From Streptomyces sp. TSRI0281 (GTDB taxonomy: Bacteria; Actinomycetota; Actinomycetes; Streptomycetales; Streptomycetaceae), in contig NZ_LWLE01000014.1 in assembly GCF_001905125.1 (NCBI RefSeq), positions 78,485-142,484 of the forward strand: 64,000 nt of DNA, in the 5' to 3' direction. The position numbers and the translations under genes were made by a program. Below are positions 47,901-56,133 of this stretch, piece by piece. How positions within the stretch are numbered: position 1 is the stretch's first letter; the number at the start of each line of letters is the position of its first letter. Under the pieces are notes generated by a model. That model saw only the letters and a list, made by a program, of their open reading frames with translations. It was not told the origin of the DNA and ran no database searches.

Positions 47901-48495
47901 CCCACAGGAAGGACAGTGGCTTACCGCCGTTCTCCGGCAGTGTCGCGAAATCATGTTCGACCGGTGAGGGAAGGGCTGACTCGGGCAGCTGAACGGTGGC
48001 CTGATGCCGTCCGATCGGGAAGGTGTGCCCTCCGGCCGCCGCGATCACCATGGGCCGTCCGGCGAAAGCAGGTGCCTCGCGCAGCAGCCGTTCGTAGGCG
48101 TCCCAGCGGTCCGGCGCCACCGATAGCGAACGCCGACGGACGGCTGGAAGACTCAGGTCGGCGACCTCATAGCCTCTGAGCTGCCGGTCGAGCAGCTGGT
48201 AATCCTGGAGTGCCTCGGTCCACGCCCTACGCCGACCCCAGGTCCACACCGTGTGCCGGGCTGTGCGGAGAGTCCGCTCGCCAACAGCATCGACGGCTCG
48301 CCAAGCCCGTGCGAACGGGTACCCGCTGAACAGTGTCCAGGCGTCCTCTGCCGGAGCTTCTGCCGCGAATGTCTCTTGGAGGAGGAGCCCCACCTCGATC
48401 TCGCACAAGGAGACGAGCCGGGCAGTCTTCATCTTCGGGGCGGCATCCGACAGTGGGACGACCACCTCGCGCAGGGACTGGGAAGTACTACGCAC
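44932..48495 (-). CDS. DinG/XPD-like Fe-S helicase of the pPIWI-RE system
   Basis: The protein starts at GTG 48495 with GAGGAGGAACC upstream and has 1,187 residues. The first 230 residues are a system-specific N-terminal domain. The helicase shows Walker A LLGIVGAGKSTLRDVL (about 249), four cysteines consistent with an Fe-S cluster (in TSCALNAL, APCARL and CPFWSACP, about 340-393), the DEAD box DLVIIDEADRVQ (about 442), and motif VI WQVIGRSVRGAVP near 1090. CRAGCTCDGQ adds another Cys cluster. It overlaps the 352-residue gene upstream by 8 bp and pPIWI-RE downstream. It probably unwinds target duplexes for the PIWI protein. Confidence 0.88.
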   Translation of the reverse strand: MRSTSQSLREVVVPLSDAAPKMKTARLVSLCEIEVGLLLQETFAAEAPAEDAWTLFSGYPFARAWRAVDAVGERTLRTARHTVWTWGRRRAWTEALQDYQLLDRQLRGYEVADLSLPAVRRRSLSVAPDRWDAYERLLREAPAFAGRPMVIAAAGGHTFPIGRHQATVQLPESALPSPVEHDFATLPENGGKPLSFLWGDLLETAAYMDSVKSENWAGRLGAVHLFTRQADGFRCADRFEVRRIQHLLGIVGAGKSTLRDVLAVHMARQGMRATIVVGDVAEQLKMVERYNTYVPRSAAPVLGASGRQRHAERLHRRLAGRGRRNLLAHDDPAFAYLSTSCALNALRYAEGQLADDLLGFGEAPCARLQKPSRRDPAGDLWERRQLACPFWSACPRHHGARELVGAALWVATPPSLVDSKVPHPQNPERVRYLELACRRSDLVIIDEADRVQMQLDRMFAPAIPLIGGGSDTRSFLHDVNQHRIRELAGAGGIQLSDRDVENWSAAVNTTQTAADRLVAMLVRDVELRNWVRTGYFSAWTLQLRLVEERYPLPEDREGTSAEALGPAVGHRHRAPRLRLTEILDAFRENPFGDRQRYTEDGVELTALLGELLHTNRRETTRERLEEMVCRLFALDPLLEPTAEASEQYEELRHLAAAERPRAPQPPGKSRKRARRLKKEPLPENSDDWLKLLVTRFEFTMLLSALEPRLALINAMWPRVASALNLGFNEMYRRPLDYGPMVPEAPMGNVIGFQFLMDSPDHGGVRTGELRFFRCSGVGRELLREMPDLPTVDGRPGTNVLLMSGSSWAGKSSRYHIPVEIGVIIEPGPEDLDRIAEQSEFRFEFIRSVCGCRAGCTCDGQYDAQRLSGEPLDQRQEILRRMAVALGDEDAGISRLREELQRLPESRRHILLLVGSYEESKVVADTLHTLNRRWKCRVRRLVSDDDPEAGVLGEGDEHHAPILRRGDVETLASTRAEILVAPLLAVERGHNILDLDRDHAAIGSIYFLARPNPRPDDLGLAVHAINDWIVRAMRGGAFDEWVRSEPSLGLGARKVRDLARSQWYRVLARSMAWSSLGDDREAITWDLLVLIWQVIGRSVRGAVPTRVAFVDATFSPHLAAGGASQEPDTPKSSLLHSIHSVLEPYFTPGTDVPADDRHIVRALYRPMWTALDRCLHPSPNEGNTACIT

Positions 48496-49546
48496 GGTTC
48501 CTCCTCGATCGATGGGCTGGTCCCGGTGTTGTGAAATCGCTCGCGGCCACGAGGCGCACCTGAGCTCCCACCGGTAGGGCAAGGTCGAAGCGCCGGCGAC
48601 ATCCGGGGCGCCCTGCCATGGCGTCCGGCATCACGATGTCCAGGGGACCGTCGAGCAGCGTGGCGACCTCCGCCGCCCGCAGAGCGGCCAGGCCCGGTTG
48701 TTCTCGGTCATAGACCTGGAAGACCCGGAGAGTTCCGTCCGGGCTGGTGACGCGATGGACGCCCAGACCCAGTGGGAGCAGCTGGACCTGATCTGTGAGC
48801 CGGGAGCGGACTGTCTGCTCGGTGCGACCGGGAAGTGCCAGGAAAAGCCGGAGCGCGAAGGGAAGAGCAAGGGCCGACTGGGACCCCTGGGACGTTTCGA
48901 GTTCACGGTCTCCGGATGAACAGCCACCCTCACACCAAGGGCGCCCGGCCGTGACGTACTTGGCGAGCAGCCCACAATCGCGACAGCAGTGCAGCAGCCC
49001 GGCGTCCGGGAAGCGGTCGGGCACAGGACCGTAGAGTCCCTTGACCAGATTCCAGACTTGAGCCACGGCCGGCTGCATCAGCTGCATCGGATCAGGACGG
49101 AGCATGACCGGCCGGTCGATGAGGAAGTCTCGGCACGCCGCGAATCGCTCCACGGTGCCGCAGGCAGCGGCGAGTTCGGCGAGCAGTGTTTCGGCTTCCC
49201 GCTCCGGCACACCGTACGGGCCGAGGGAGGCCAGTTCGACGCAGGTCCGCGTAGGCTCACCCGCCTCGGGGTGAATCAGGCGGGTGCCAACGGTCAGGAA
49301 TTCGTCCGGTAACCCTGGCACCCATTCTTCCGGCCCTCGTTCTCGACACCAACGCATCAGGTCCGGTACTCCGGCCGGAACCGGATGGCTGCGGGTCATT
49401 CCCGACAACACCACTTGGTCCAAGACAAGTTGAACTCCTGGTGGGTAAGGGAGCCGGAGTGCCGCAGACCGGTTGATCGAGGTCAGTTCGAGCACGCCGC
49501 GGGCCACTGCGGCCAGCAGAGCGATGGCCTGTCCGTCCTCGGTCAC
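48488..49546 (-). CDS. pPIWI-RE-associated protein with zinc-ribbon-like cysteines
   Basis: The 352-residue protein starts at GTG 49546, overlapping the nuclease stop by 4 bp. The N-terminal 170 residues are helical (LLAAVARGVLELTSINRSAA) and resemble, by context, the Y-type accessory domain of pPIWI-RE islands. A cysteine cluster HCCRDCGLL..PWCEGGC lies near residues 187-206. The C-terminal part (VFQVYDREQPG, LDIVMPDAMAGR) may be a degenerate nuclease-like fold, but I see no secure catalytic triad. The name rests on its place in the operon. Confidence 0.6.
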   Translation of the reverse strand: MTEDGQAIALLAAVARGVLELTSINRSAALRLPYPPGVQLVLDQVVLSGMTRSHPVPAGVPDLMRWCRERGPEEWVPGLPDEFLTVGTRLIHPEAGEPTRTCVELASLGPYGVPEREAETLLAELAAACGTVERFAACRDFLIDRPVMLRPDPMQLMQPAVAQVWNLVKGLYGPVPDRFPDAGLLHCCRDCGLLAKYVTAGRPWCEGGCSSGDRELETSQGSQSALALPFALRLFLALPGRTEQTVRSRLTDQVQLLPLGLGVHRVTSPDGTLRVFQVYDREQPGLAALRAAEVATLLDGPLDIVMPDAMAGRPGCRRRFDLALPVGAQVRLVAASDFTTPGPAHRSRRNRA

Positions 49547-51132
49547 TGGCCCTCCTCTGAGCCCACTTGCTGCGACTGCCGCACAGAGCACCACCTCGCC
49601 ACCTCGCAGTGGGCACACTCCGGGCCGGGCACTGCCTCGAACAGCGTCTCCGTATGCCAGCCTTCGACCTGTTCGCGTAGCACCGCTTCGGCGACGGCAA
49701 GGGTCGCGGGTGCGAAGGGATCGATGGTGCGCAGATCGGCTCCGGCGGGGCGCAGCAGCTCCAGTTCGACCCGCCCCCGGACCTGCGGGCCGGAAAGTAC
49801 GCCGCTGCCAATGATCTTCACGGCCAGGGCCAGCTGAGGGTAGGCAGCCAACAGGTCGCGGCGAGGCCGGTCACTGGCAGAAGTTTTAGTCTCCCGCCAG
49901 ACCCATGAACCCTCGCTTCTGTAGAGCAGGTCGGGTTCCGCCAGGACGAGCAGGTCGGCTGCGGTGTCGTCGAAGGCCATCCTGGGCTCGATCCGGATCT
50001 CCGACTCCGGTTCGGCCGTGTGCAGCGGGCAGACCTCAGCATGGTGCCGCAGCAGATCGGCACCAAGCTGCCGCTCCTCATCGGGGAGCCGGTACCCCTC
50101 GGGCACCCAGTCCCTCGGGATCTCAGGTGTGCAGGGCGTGCGCGACTGCCGTTCGTGCCGCTCGGCGAGGAAGGCGTGCAACGCCCGCCCACGCTCGGCA
50201 GCGGTGCCCCGCTCCACGGTGTCATCAGCCGGGAGCCGCAGGCCGCGCAGGTAGCCGCGGGCCGGGCAACTCTGGTGGCCACGCCCGGTGGTCGAGGACC
50301 AACTGCGCCGCGGCTGACTTCGATCGGCCGTCCCCAGTAAGCCCGCGGTCTTCGGAAGCGTCGGGCACACTGGCGCGATAGCACACGAGACGCAGGCGGT
50401 ACCGGGGCGGTATTCCTGGCTGCCGAGCAGAGCGCGAACAGCGGGCGCCCCGTCCCTCCGGTACAAGGTCAGTGCCTCGGCCCGGCTGCCTTCGAAGATC
50501 GGAGCCGTGCGACCGTCGGACAGGGCGAACTGAACGACCCTGACTTCTTCCAGTCGTGGATCAGGGTTCCCTTCGGCCGCTACAAGGGCGGCTATCGCGC
50601 GCTCTGTGTCGCTGCGCGTACGGAGGCGCTTGACCACCGGCAGTCGCAGCTCTCGCCGGCGACCGTCGGGGGATTCCAAACAGCGGCCCCAAGCCGTGAT
50701 CCGGTATTCCACGGCGGCCTGACCGTCGCCGGCCGCTCGCTGATGCTTGTAGACCCAGGGGTTGGGAGCGAGGTGCAGGGCCGAATTCGGTACCGAGTCG
50801 GTGGGAAAAGCCTTCCGGTACATCAGTAGCGCATGCTCGGTCCACTGGCGCACCCCATCGTGCAGCGGACGCTGTCGACCTCCGCTCGGCGGGTTCGGCG
50901 ACGATTCGTCCGCTGGCCGATCGAGCTCGTCGGCCGCAGCCATGAACGGGCCGTTGGGGAACGGATCCAACACCTCAGGTTTCCAGGCGGGCCGTACACG
51001 AGGCCGCATCCCGCGTGCCTTCAGCACGTCGGACGCCGGGCACCGGTACCGCTCCGGGCCGAACATGCTTAGCCGCAGGGTGACGGTGGTGGATCCCCCG
51101 ATCAGTCCGTCGGGTGGCCAGGTCTCTGTCAT
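49543..51132 (-). CDS. RecB/Cas4-like PD-(D/E)XK nuclease of the pPIWI-RE operon
   Basis: The 529-residue first gene of the operon has a C-terminal PD-(D/E)XK nuclease: GRALHAFLAERH, then Asp in VLAEPDLLYR and E-x-K in VWRETKTSA (about residue 414). Cysteines SCPARGYL (about 285) and ECAHCEVARWC (about 506-516) bracket the domain, as in the Fe-S cluster nucleases AddB and Cas4. A further C-x2-C-x5-C (ACVSCAIAPVC, about 246-256) is extra. The N-terminal 240 residues are unfamiliar. It starts 79 bp from the divergent kinase gene. Confidence 0.82.
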   Translation of the reverse strand: MTETWPPDGLIGGSTTVTLRLSMFGPERYRCPASDVLKARGMRPRVRPAWKPEVLDPFPNGPFMAAADELDRPADESSPNPPSGGRQRPLHDGVRQWTEHALLMYRKAFPTDSVPNSALHLAPNPWVYKHQRAAGDGQAAVEYRITAWGRCLESPDGRRRELRLPVVKRLRTRSDTERAIAALVAAEGNPDPRLEEVRVVQFALSDGRTAPIFEGSRAEALTLYRRDGAPAVRALLGSQEYRPGTACVSCAIAPVCPTLPKTAGLLGTADRSQPRRSWSSTTGRGHQSCPARGYLRGLRLPADDTVERGTAAERGRALHAFLAERHERQSRTPCTPEIPRDWVPEGYRLPDEERQLGADLLRHHAEVCPLHTAEPESEIRIEPRMAFDDTAADLLVLAEPDLLYRSEGSWVWRETKTSASDRPRRDLLAAYPQLALAVKIIGSGVLSGPQVRGRVELELLRPAGADLRTIDPFAPATLAVAEAVLREQVEGWHTETLFEAVPGPECAHCEVARWCSVRQSQQVGSEEGQ

Positions 51133-51211
51133 AATCCTCTCGTTTCTCTAGGCCCCGGAACAGGTTGTCGAACCTGCTGGGTAATCCTCTTTTGACTACG
51201 GAGCGAATGAA

Positions 51212-52102
51212 GTGCTTCCCGGGACTTTTCTCGACGGGCGTTACCGGGTGCTGCGGAAGCTCGGCCACGGCGGCGAGGGTGAGCTCTTCGTCGCCCGGGA
51301 CGAGTTGGACCGTTGCGAAGTGGCGGTTAAAGCTCAATTCCCCCGCACCTTCGAATCAACGAAGACCTATGCCTCTGCCGCCTTTGCTTTGGAAGACGAG
51401 CTTGAACGACTCACATTCATGCGGCATGTACCAGGAATTCCTGAGGTACTGGGAGACGGTTATTACGGGCGGCACCGGGGCCGATACATTGTGATGGAAC
51501 TGGTCCAAGGCGATACGATTGCGTCCTGGATCAGCGACCACCATCCAGTTCCAGCGGCTGCGGCAGTCTCAGTCGTCGCGCAGCTCTGCGATATTCTGCA
51601 CGGCGTACATAGGGAGGGCTACGTACATCGGGATGTCTCCGCGAAGAATGCCATGATGCAGCCCAGTGGGAAGGTCAGACTGCTAGACGTAGGCATTTCC
51701 GGGCCGATCGGGGAAATCAACTCAGATCCTCGCGGCACTCCGGGTTATGCACCTCCGGAGCAGTACGACAATAAAGCACTACTGACTCCGCAGGTCGATG
51801 TCTTCTCCCTCGGCACCATGCTGTTCGCCATGGTCGGCGCCGAGTTGCCTTACAGCGGCCTGGAAGGCCCACCAGATGCCACCACCCCAGCCTTCCCGAA
51901 CGGGTTTCGTGCCCATATGTCCAATACGCTTCAGAGCCTCGCGCTCGCCATGGTCTCCATCGACCCGGGTGAACGCCCGGATCTGGCTGCGCTGCGGAAC
52001 TACCTGCGGCCAATGCTGCCCACCCCCCGCTGCCCCGCCTCCCCGAAGGCCACCCGGCCGGACCCGACCACCCCTTACCGGCTTGGCTTGTCGTTGCCGT
52101 AA
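51212..52102 (+). CDS. Serine/threonine protein kinase, catalytic domain only
   Basis: The 296-residue protein starts at GTG 51212 (GGAG 8 bp upstream). It has the Gly loop LGHGGEGELFVA, catalytic Lys in VAVKAQF (about 40), the HRDVSAKNAMM catalytic loop (about 139), DVG instead of DFG in VRLLDVGIS, an APE-like YAPPEQYDN, and DVFSLGTMLFAM. No transmembrane or sensor domain follows, unlike the usual Streptomyces PknB-type kinases. It shares a 79-bp divergent promoter region with the pPIWI-RE operon, which suggests a functional link, and converges with the SARP gene. GC is lower than in its neighbours. Confidence 0.9.
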   Translation: MLPGTFLDGRYRVLRKLGHGGEGELFVARDELDRCEVAVKAQFPRTFESTKTYASAAFALEDELERLTFMRHVPGIPEVLGDGYYGRHRGRYIVMELVQGDTIASWISDHHPVPAAAAVSVVAQLCDILHGVHREGYVHRDVSAKNAMMQPSGKVRLLDVGISGPIGEINSDPRGTPGYAPPEQYDNKALLTPQVDVFSLGTMLFAMVGAELPYSGLEGPPDATTPAFPNGFRAHMSNTLQSLALAMVSIDPGERPDLAALRNYLRPMLPTPRCPASPKATRPDPTTPYRLGLSLP

Positions 52103-52135
52103 CCGGGACGGAGCCAGCACCCTGTCGAACGGCCG

Positions 52136-54850
52136 TCACGGGAGGCACCTCATACGCTCGACAGCCGCGTCCAGGTCGTTCTCACCCAGTTCTCGTAATA
52201 GTGCCTGGGCTTGCTGAATCGCCTCCTCGGCTTCCAGAGGCCGACCGGCTCCGCGGAGGGCGGCCGCAATCCAGACCAGCGTCCGGGCCTCTCTACTGCC
52301 GTAGGTCAAGGAGCGATACAGATTACGAGCGCGCTCGAAGTCGGCAATGGCGGCCTCGTGATCTCTCAATACGAGCCGAACTCGGCCCATGCTGAACAGC
52401 AGATGCGCCAGGCCGTTGAGATCGTCCGTTCCTTCCAACAGCGTCAGCGAACGCCGGCAGTACTCCAGAGCCGCGTCGTAATGACCGAGGTCGTAGCGGG
52501 CACTTCCGATGCCGTTCAGCGCGGCTCCTTGGCCGAGGAGGTCACCAAGTTGCTCGAAAGCGGACAGAGCAGCGATGAAATGCTCCAACGCTTCACCCGG
52601 GGCTCCGCTCTCACGGAGTAGAACGCCCAGGATGTGCCTCCCGAGGGCAGCGCCCAGGACATCCCCGTCGTCCTCGCTCACTCGCACTGCGCGTCGTAGT
52701 TCGCCCGTGGCACGCGGAAGGTCCGCGAGGCTCCGGTAGGTGCCGGCAAGCATCCGGTGCACCATGGCCACGTCGGCCGGACCGGCCTCCCGACCCGCGG
52801 CCTCAAGCGCACTGTTCAGGTACTTGAGCGCGTCCAGGTGGCGCCCGGATCTCCATTGGAAAGTCACCAGGACCATCGGGAGCAGCCACGTGTAGCGGTC
52901 GAGCCCACGCTTCTCCGCCAGACCGACGGCAGCCGTGAGGGTTGAGTACTCGGCCTCGAACCAGGACATCGCGTCCGCCGCATGGGTCGGAGTAACCACC
53001 TCGACATCAGGGGCTTCGCCGATAGGCAGTCGCCGGGCCGGATCCAGCCTTCGGTCGCACGCCCAGGCGTTGTGCAACAGGAAGCGGAGCACCCGCTCCA
53101 CGACCCGCTCTCGCTCGTCTTCGTCCTGCCGGTCCGACAGTTCAGCGGTGTAAACGCGGACGAGATCATGCAAGGAGTAGCGCTCGAATACCGGCTCAGT
53201 CACCAGGCTCATCCGCATCAGCTCGTCGACTGCGTCACTGACGCTGTCGATACCGTGAGTTTCGAGTGCGCGCAGTGCCACCCAGCTGATCGTCGGCCCC
53301 GGATGGACCGTCAACTGCCAGAGGAGGTTCGCCGCCGGTATCGGCAGCAACTTGTAGGAGGTTTCCAGCTGCAGGCGGACGCTCAGGCTCTCCGAGCCCA
53401 GGTCGAGAGAACGCAGCCGGGTTCTCTCCTGCCGCAGTTGGCGAACCATGCCTGCCAGCGCCTGGGACGGGCGTTCTTTGATCCGCGCGGCCATGATCCC
53501 CAGCGCCAAGGGCAAGCCTCCACAGTGTTCAACCAAGTCGTCAACGAAGGGGACGGCCGCACCCATCCGATCCTCGCCCAACCGGATTCGCAGCAGCTCA
53601 ACGGCATCGTGCGAGTTCAGAGGAGCGAGGTCGACAAGCTCGGCACCCTCACGAATCGCCAGCCCGTGCAACTGACGACGGCTCGTAACGATCGCCGCGC
53701 TTGCCCCCGGGCCAGGAAGCAACGGGCGGACATGGTCCTCGTCGCGCGCGTTGTCCAGGACCAGCAGCAGCGAGCGATCTGCGAGAGCAGTTCGGTAAGC
53801 GGAGACCATGCCGTCCATCGTCGGAGTCGCTGGACGTACTCCGAGATCGTTCAGGAACCTGGCCAGGACAGCGCCGTGCCGTTCCGGTTCACCTGACGAA
53901 AAGCCACCGAGGTTGACGTAGAGAATTCCGTCCGAGAAGCTCCGTTCGGCCAGGGCGGCCGCCTCCATGGCGATGAAGGTTTTTCCTACACCAGGCATGC
54001 CTGTGAGCGCCGCGACGCGGCTCCTGCCCGGTGTCCGGCCGGCAAGGGTCTCCGCTATCCGGTCGAGCTGAGTTTGTCTGCCGACCAAGCCGATGGGTGG
54101 GGAGGGCAGCTGCCTGGGGATCTGGCGGACTCGGACAGGTTCGGCACTGTCAGCGGTAGGAGCAGAAGTGTCCGTCTCTCCTGCCAGCAACAGGTGCATG
54201 GTGGGCCGAGCGAACTGACGCCCCCAGCGAGCAAGCAACGGCTCGATTCGTTCCGACCTGCCGAGAGCGCGCAGGGCACGCACCTGCGCTTCCAGCAACG
54301 TCTCGTCGTCCGGCCAATGGGCCATCGCCGAGTCAGCCCGCTGCAACGCGGCGTGCGCTTCCCCGCACTCGAGCTCGGTCAGTGCACAGGCAATTGTCAC
54401 GTTCCGCAATTCGGTGGTGAGTTCGATTCTCTTCCGAGAGAAGCCCGTGCCAGCCATGCCCTCCAGAGCCGTTCCCCGCCACTCGCCGAGTGCGGACCGG
54501 AGCGCGCTGAGCCGGCGCCGGGGATCATCGGCGATGTTCGCGAGGCGCTGGAAGGCTTGGAAGCGCACGTAGTCGACACTCTGTGGGTCCACCTGGATCC
54601 GGCAGAATCCCCGATCGTTCGACTGGACGATGCCCGGGATTTCCATCCGTAACTGATGAGAATATTGGCGAATTCGATTCGCGTTCGACTCCTCGCCCGG
54701 CCATAAGAAGTTGGCGATAGTGGCGTGCGAGGCACGATGCCCAGGCGCCATTAGCAGAACAGCGAGAAGTTCGAGGGTCTTCGTCGGCTTCATCGGGGCC
54801 GACTGCTCATTTGCCACAGCAAGCACCGGGCCCAGGATGCGAAATTCCAT
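52136..54850 (-). CDS. SARP-family regulator with NB-ARC STAND ATPase and TPRs (AfsR-like)
   Basis: The 904-residue protein starts at ATG 54850 (MEFRILGPVLAV; GAGGTG upstream). The N-terminus is an OmpR-like winged helix plus a BTAD domain to about 240. The NB-ARC part has IGLVGRQTQLDRI, Walker A LTGMPGVGKTFIAME (about 287), Walker B LLLVLDNARDE and GGLPLALGIMAARI. TPR repeats fill the last 250 residues (ALGRHILGVLLRESG, ALEYCRRSLTLLEG). Such proteins activate secondary metabolism. It is divergent from a small basic protein gene; its targets could be that gene or the lanthipeptide cluster 12 kb away. Confidence 0.93.
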   Translation of the reverse strand: MEFRILGPVLAVANEQSAPMKPTKTLELLAVLLMAPGHRASHATIANFLWPGEESNANRIRQYSHQLRMEIPGIVQSNDRGFCRIQVDPQSVDYVRFQAFQRLANIADDPRRRLSALRSALGEWRGTALEGMAGTGFSRKRIELTTELRNVTIACALTELECGEAHAALQRADSAMAHWPDDETLLEAQVRALRALGRSERIEPLLARWGRQFARPTMHLLLAGETDTSAPTADSAEPVRVRQIPRQLPSPPIGLVGRQTQLDRIAETLAGRTPGRSRVAALTGMPGVGKTFIAMEAAALAERSFSDGILYVNLGGFSSGEPERHGAVLARFLNDLGVRPATPTMDGMVSAYRTALADRSLLLVLDNARDEDHVRPLLPGPGASAAIVTSRRQLHGLAIREGAELVDLAPLNSHDAVELLRIRLGEDRMGAAVPFVDDLVEHCGGLPLALGIMAARIKERPSQALAGMVRQLRQERTRLRSLDLGSESLSVRLQLETSYKLLPIPAANLLWQLTVHPGPTISWVALRALETHGIDSVSDAVDELMRMSLVTEPVFERYSLHDLVRVYTAELSDRQDEDERERVVERVLRFLLHNAWACDRRLDPARRLPIGEAPDVEVVTPTHAADAMSWFEAEYSTLTAAVGLAEKRGLDRYTWLLPMVLVTFQWRSGRHLDALKYLNSALEAAGREAGPADVAMVHRMLAGTYRSLADLPRATGELRRAVRVSEDDGDVLGAALGRHILGVLLRESGAPGEALEHFIAALSAFEQLGDLLGQGAALNGIGSARYDLGHYDAALEYCRRSLTLLEGTDDLNGLAHLLFSMGRVRLVLRDHEAAIADFERARNLYRSLTYGSREARTLVWIAAALRGAGRPLEAEEAIQQAQALLRELGENDLDAAVERMRCLP

Positions 54851-55143
54851 GATCATCACCTCTAGTCGCATGCGGCCTCGCACCGCGTTGGCTTTACAGG
54901 CAGGCACTGGAGAAGCATGGCATGGCGAGCGGGGCACCGATTAACGTTCGCCTAACGAAAGCAGTTTGGAACTTCCTATGCTGATCTGCAACGCTTCGAA
55001 CATTCCACCCCGACCGCTCCAGCGGATCATCGGAGAAGGGCATACGGATGCCCCGCCATGGCGAAGGGGGCACACCACGCCACAGAGACCGAAGGTACGA
55101 ATTCGGATGGTGGGAAACAGGCCACTTGAACAGGGAGAGATTC
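54851..55143. promoter_or_regulatory. Divergent region between SARP regulator and small basic protein
   Basis: This 293-bp gap is relatively AT-rich near 54950-55010. SARP proteins bind direct heptamer repeats near -35 boxes, but I could not pick out a convincing pair here. AGGGAGAG precedes the ATG at 55144. Confidence 0.4.
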
Positions 55144-55359
55144 ATGAAACCCGTACAACGTAAGAACCTTCGGCATGACGCAAGCCGACCGGCACGGTAC
55201 CGACGGCCCAAGGCGACGGTGCCCCCCAGGCGTCGGCGTAGGCCCCGCCCGCCCGCGCCGCAGCCGCCCTCAGCTGCACACCGCGCCGCTCTTCGCCGAC
55301 CGGTCCGTCCGACGGCCCAACGGATCTACGAGGCCGAGCTGTTCTCCGACCTCGAGTAG
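55144..55359 (+). CDS. Small Arg/Pro-rich protein of unknown function
   Basis: The 71-residue protein starts at ATG 55144 with AGGGAGAG 4-7 bp upstream. About two thirds of it is Arg, Pro and Ala (PPRRRRRPRPPAPQPP); the end is acidic and hydrophobic (IYEAELFSDLE). It resembles no family I know. The composition could fit nucleic-acid binding with a C-terminal recognition tail. It is divergent from the SARP gene and is the last gene of element 1 before the middle att site. Confidence 0.6.
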   Translation: MKPVQRKNLRHDASRPARYRRPKATVPPRRRRRPRPPAPQPPSAAHRAALRRPVRPTAQRIYEAELFSDLE

Positions 55360-55673
55360 GTCCCGAGGCGGCACAGCGACCTTGCCGAGCTACACGGCCG
55401 ACACGGAGGCACTTTGGGAGGCAGGCCCGGAAGAACCGGCCTGCCTCCCGGCCGGAGAACCATCAGTAGCCGCGTCCCGATTTATTCGTGCTGGTAAGAG
55501 GGGTATAGAGCTTTGGAAAGCTGAGGGCGACAAACGCGCCGGTGAGCCCACCCGCGGGTTGCAGTATGCGTTGCATTCACTCCTGTGCCGGTACGATCAG
55601 CCTGCTTCCACCTGGGATTACGCTGCTGGTCAGGACACTGACGGATCTGCCTGAACCCCCGGACGAACAGTTA
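55360..55673. other. Right inner end of element 1, with integrase-arm-like repeat
   Basis: No gene is visible. GGTTGCAGTATGCGTTGCA (from 55557) resembles the arm repeat inside attL. GCTGGTCAGGAC near 55625 and GGACGAACAG before the att core have counterparts at the same distance from the last att site (59173-59220), so this end and the end of element 2 are related. Confidence 0.65.
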
Positions 55674-55796
55674 GAAAGCGTGTTGGGGGCAACCCTCACG
55701 AGTTCGAATCTCGTATCCTCCGCCATTGCTCTCACCGGGCAATACGTCGAAGGCCCCCGCAGCTCGCTGCGGGGGCCTTCGACGTTGAGGGTTGCA
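55674..55796. other. Middle att site (junction of elements 1 and 2)
   Basis: The segment repeats the tRNA-Ser 3' half from GAAAGCG through TCCTCCGCCA, one base short in the variable arm (AACCCTC), plus the following terminator and GGGTTGCA. It lacks the 5' half of the tRNA and so is an att scar, not a gene. Confidence 0.9.
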
Positions 55797-55853
55797 ATTC
55801 CCATGGTTCGAGCCTCGATCGCGAGGGACCATACTGCGGAGCAGCTAGCCAGC

Positions 55854-56019
55854 TAAGGGCTGTCCCGTAATCCCTGGTGGATCAGCGCGCGGCGTCAGAT
55901 GCGGTGCATCGCAAGGCGGAGGGACGTTCGCATACTGGATGTATTCGGACGTTCCGACAACGCGGCGAGGTGCCGTAGCTGTCGTCGCGCGCCCGCCAGG
56001 GATTACGGGACAGCCCTTA
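55854..56019. mobile_element. 166-bp MITE with perfect 24-bp terminal inverted repeats
   Basis: The arms at 55854-55877 and 55996-56019 are exact inverse copies (outer part TAAGGGCTGTCCCGTAATCC). The interior has no coding capacity. Related GGGCTGTCCCGTAATCCCT ends occur on IS5-family elements of Streptomyces. It sits between the middle att site and the nuclease-STAND gene and may affect its promoter. Confidence 0.88.
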
Positions 56020-56133
56020 GGCCGTGCAGAGAACCGCACAAGGAGAGGAGAGAGCGATGCCACTTGGACGACCAACTCACCGAGGACAGCGGCCGTAGCT
56101 CGTGCGTCTACAATCACCGGCGGGGAGGGCGCC

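Noticed and set aside
55175..55654. A 159-residue gene overlapping the small basic protein
   Set aside because: It has no RBS and runs through the arm-repeat region. The shorter frame at 55144 has a proper RBS.
55674..55740. A second tRNA-Ser gene
   Set aside because: Only the 3' half is present; the 5' acceptor and D arms are absent upstream. It is an att repeat. The same holds at 59221-59276.
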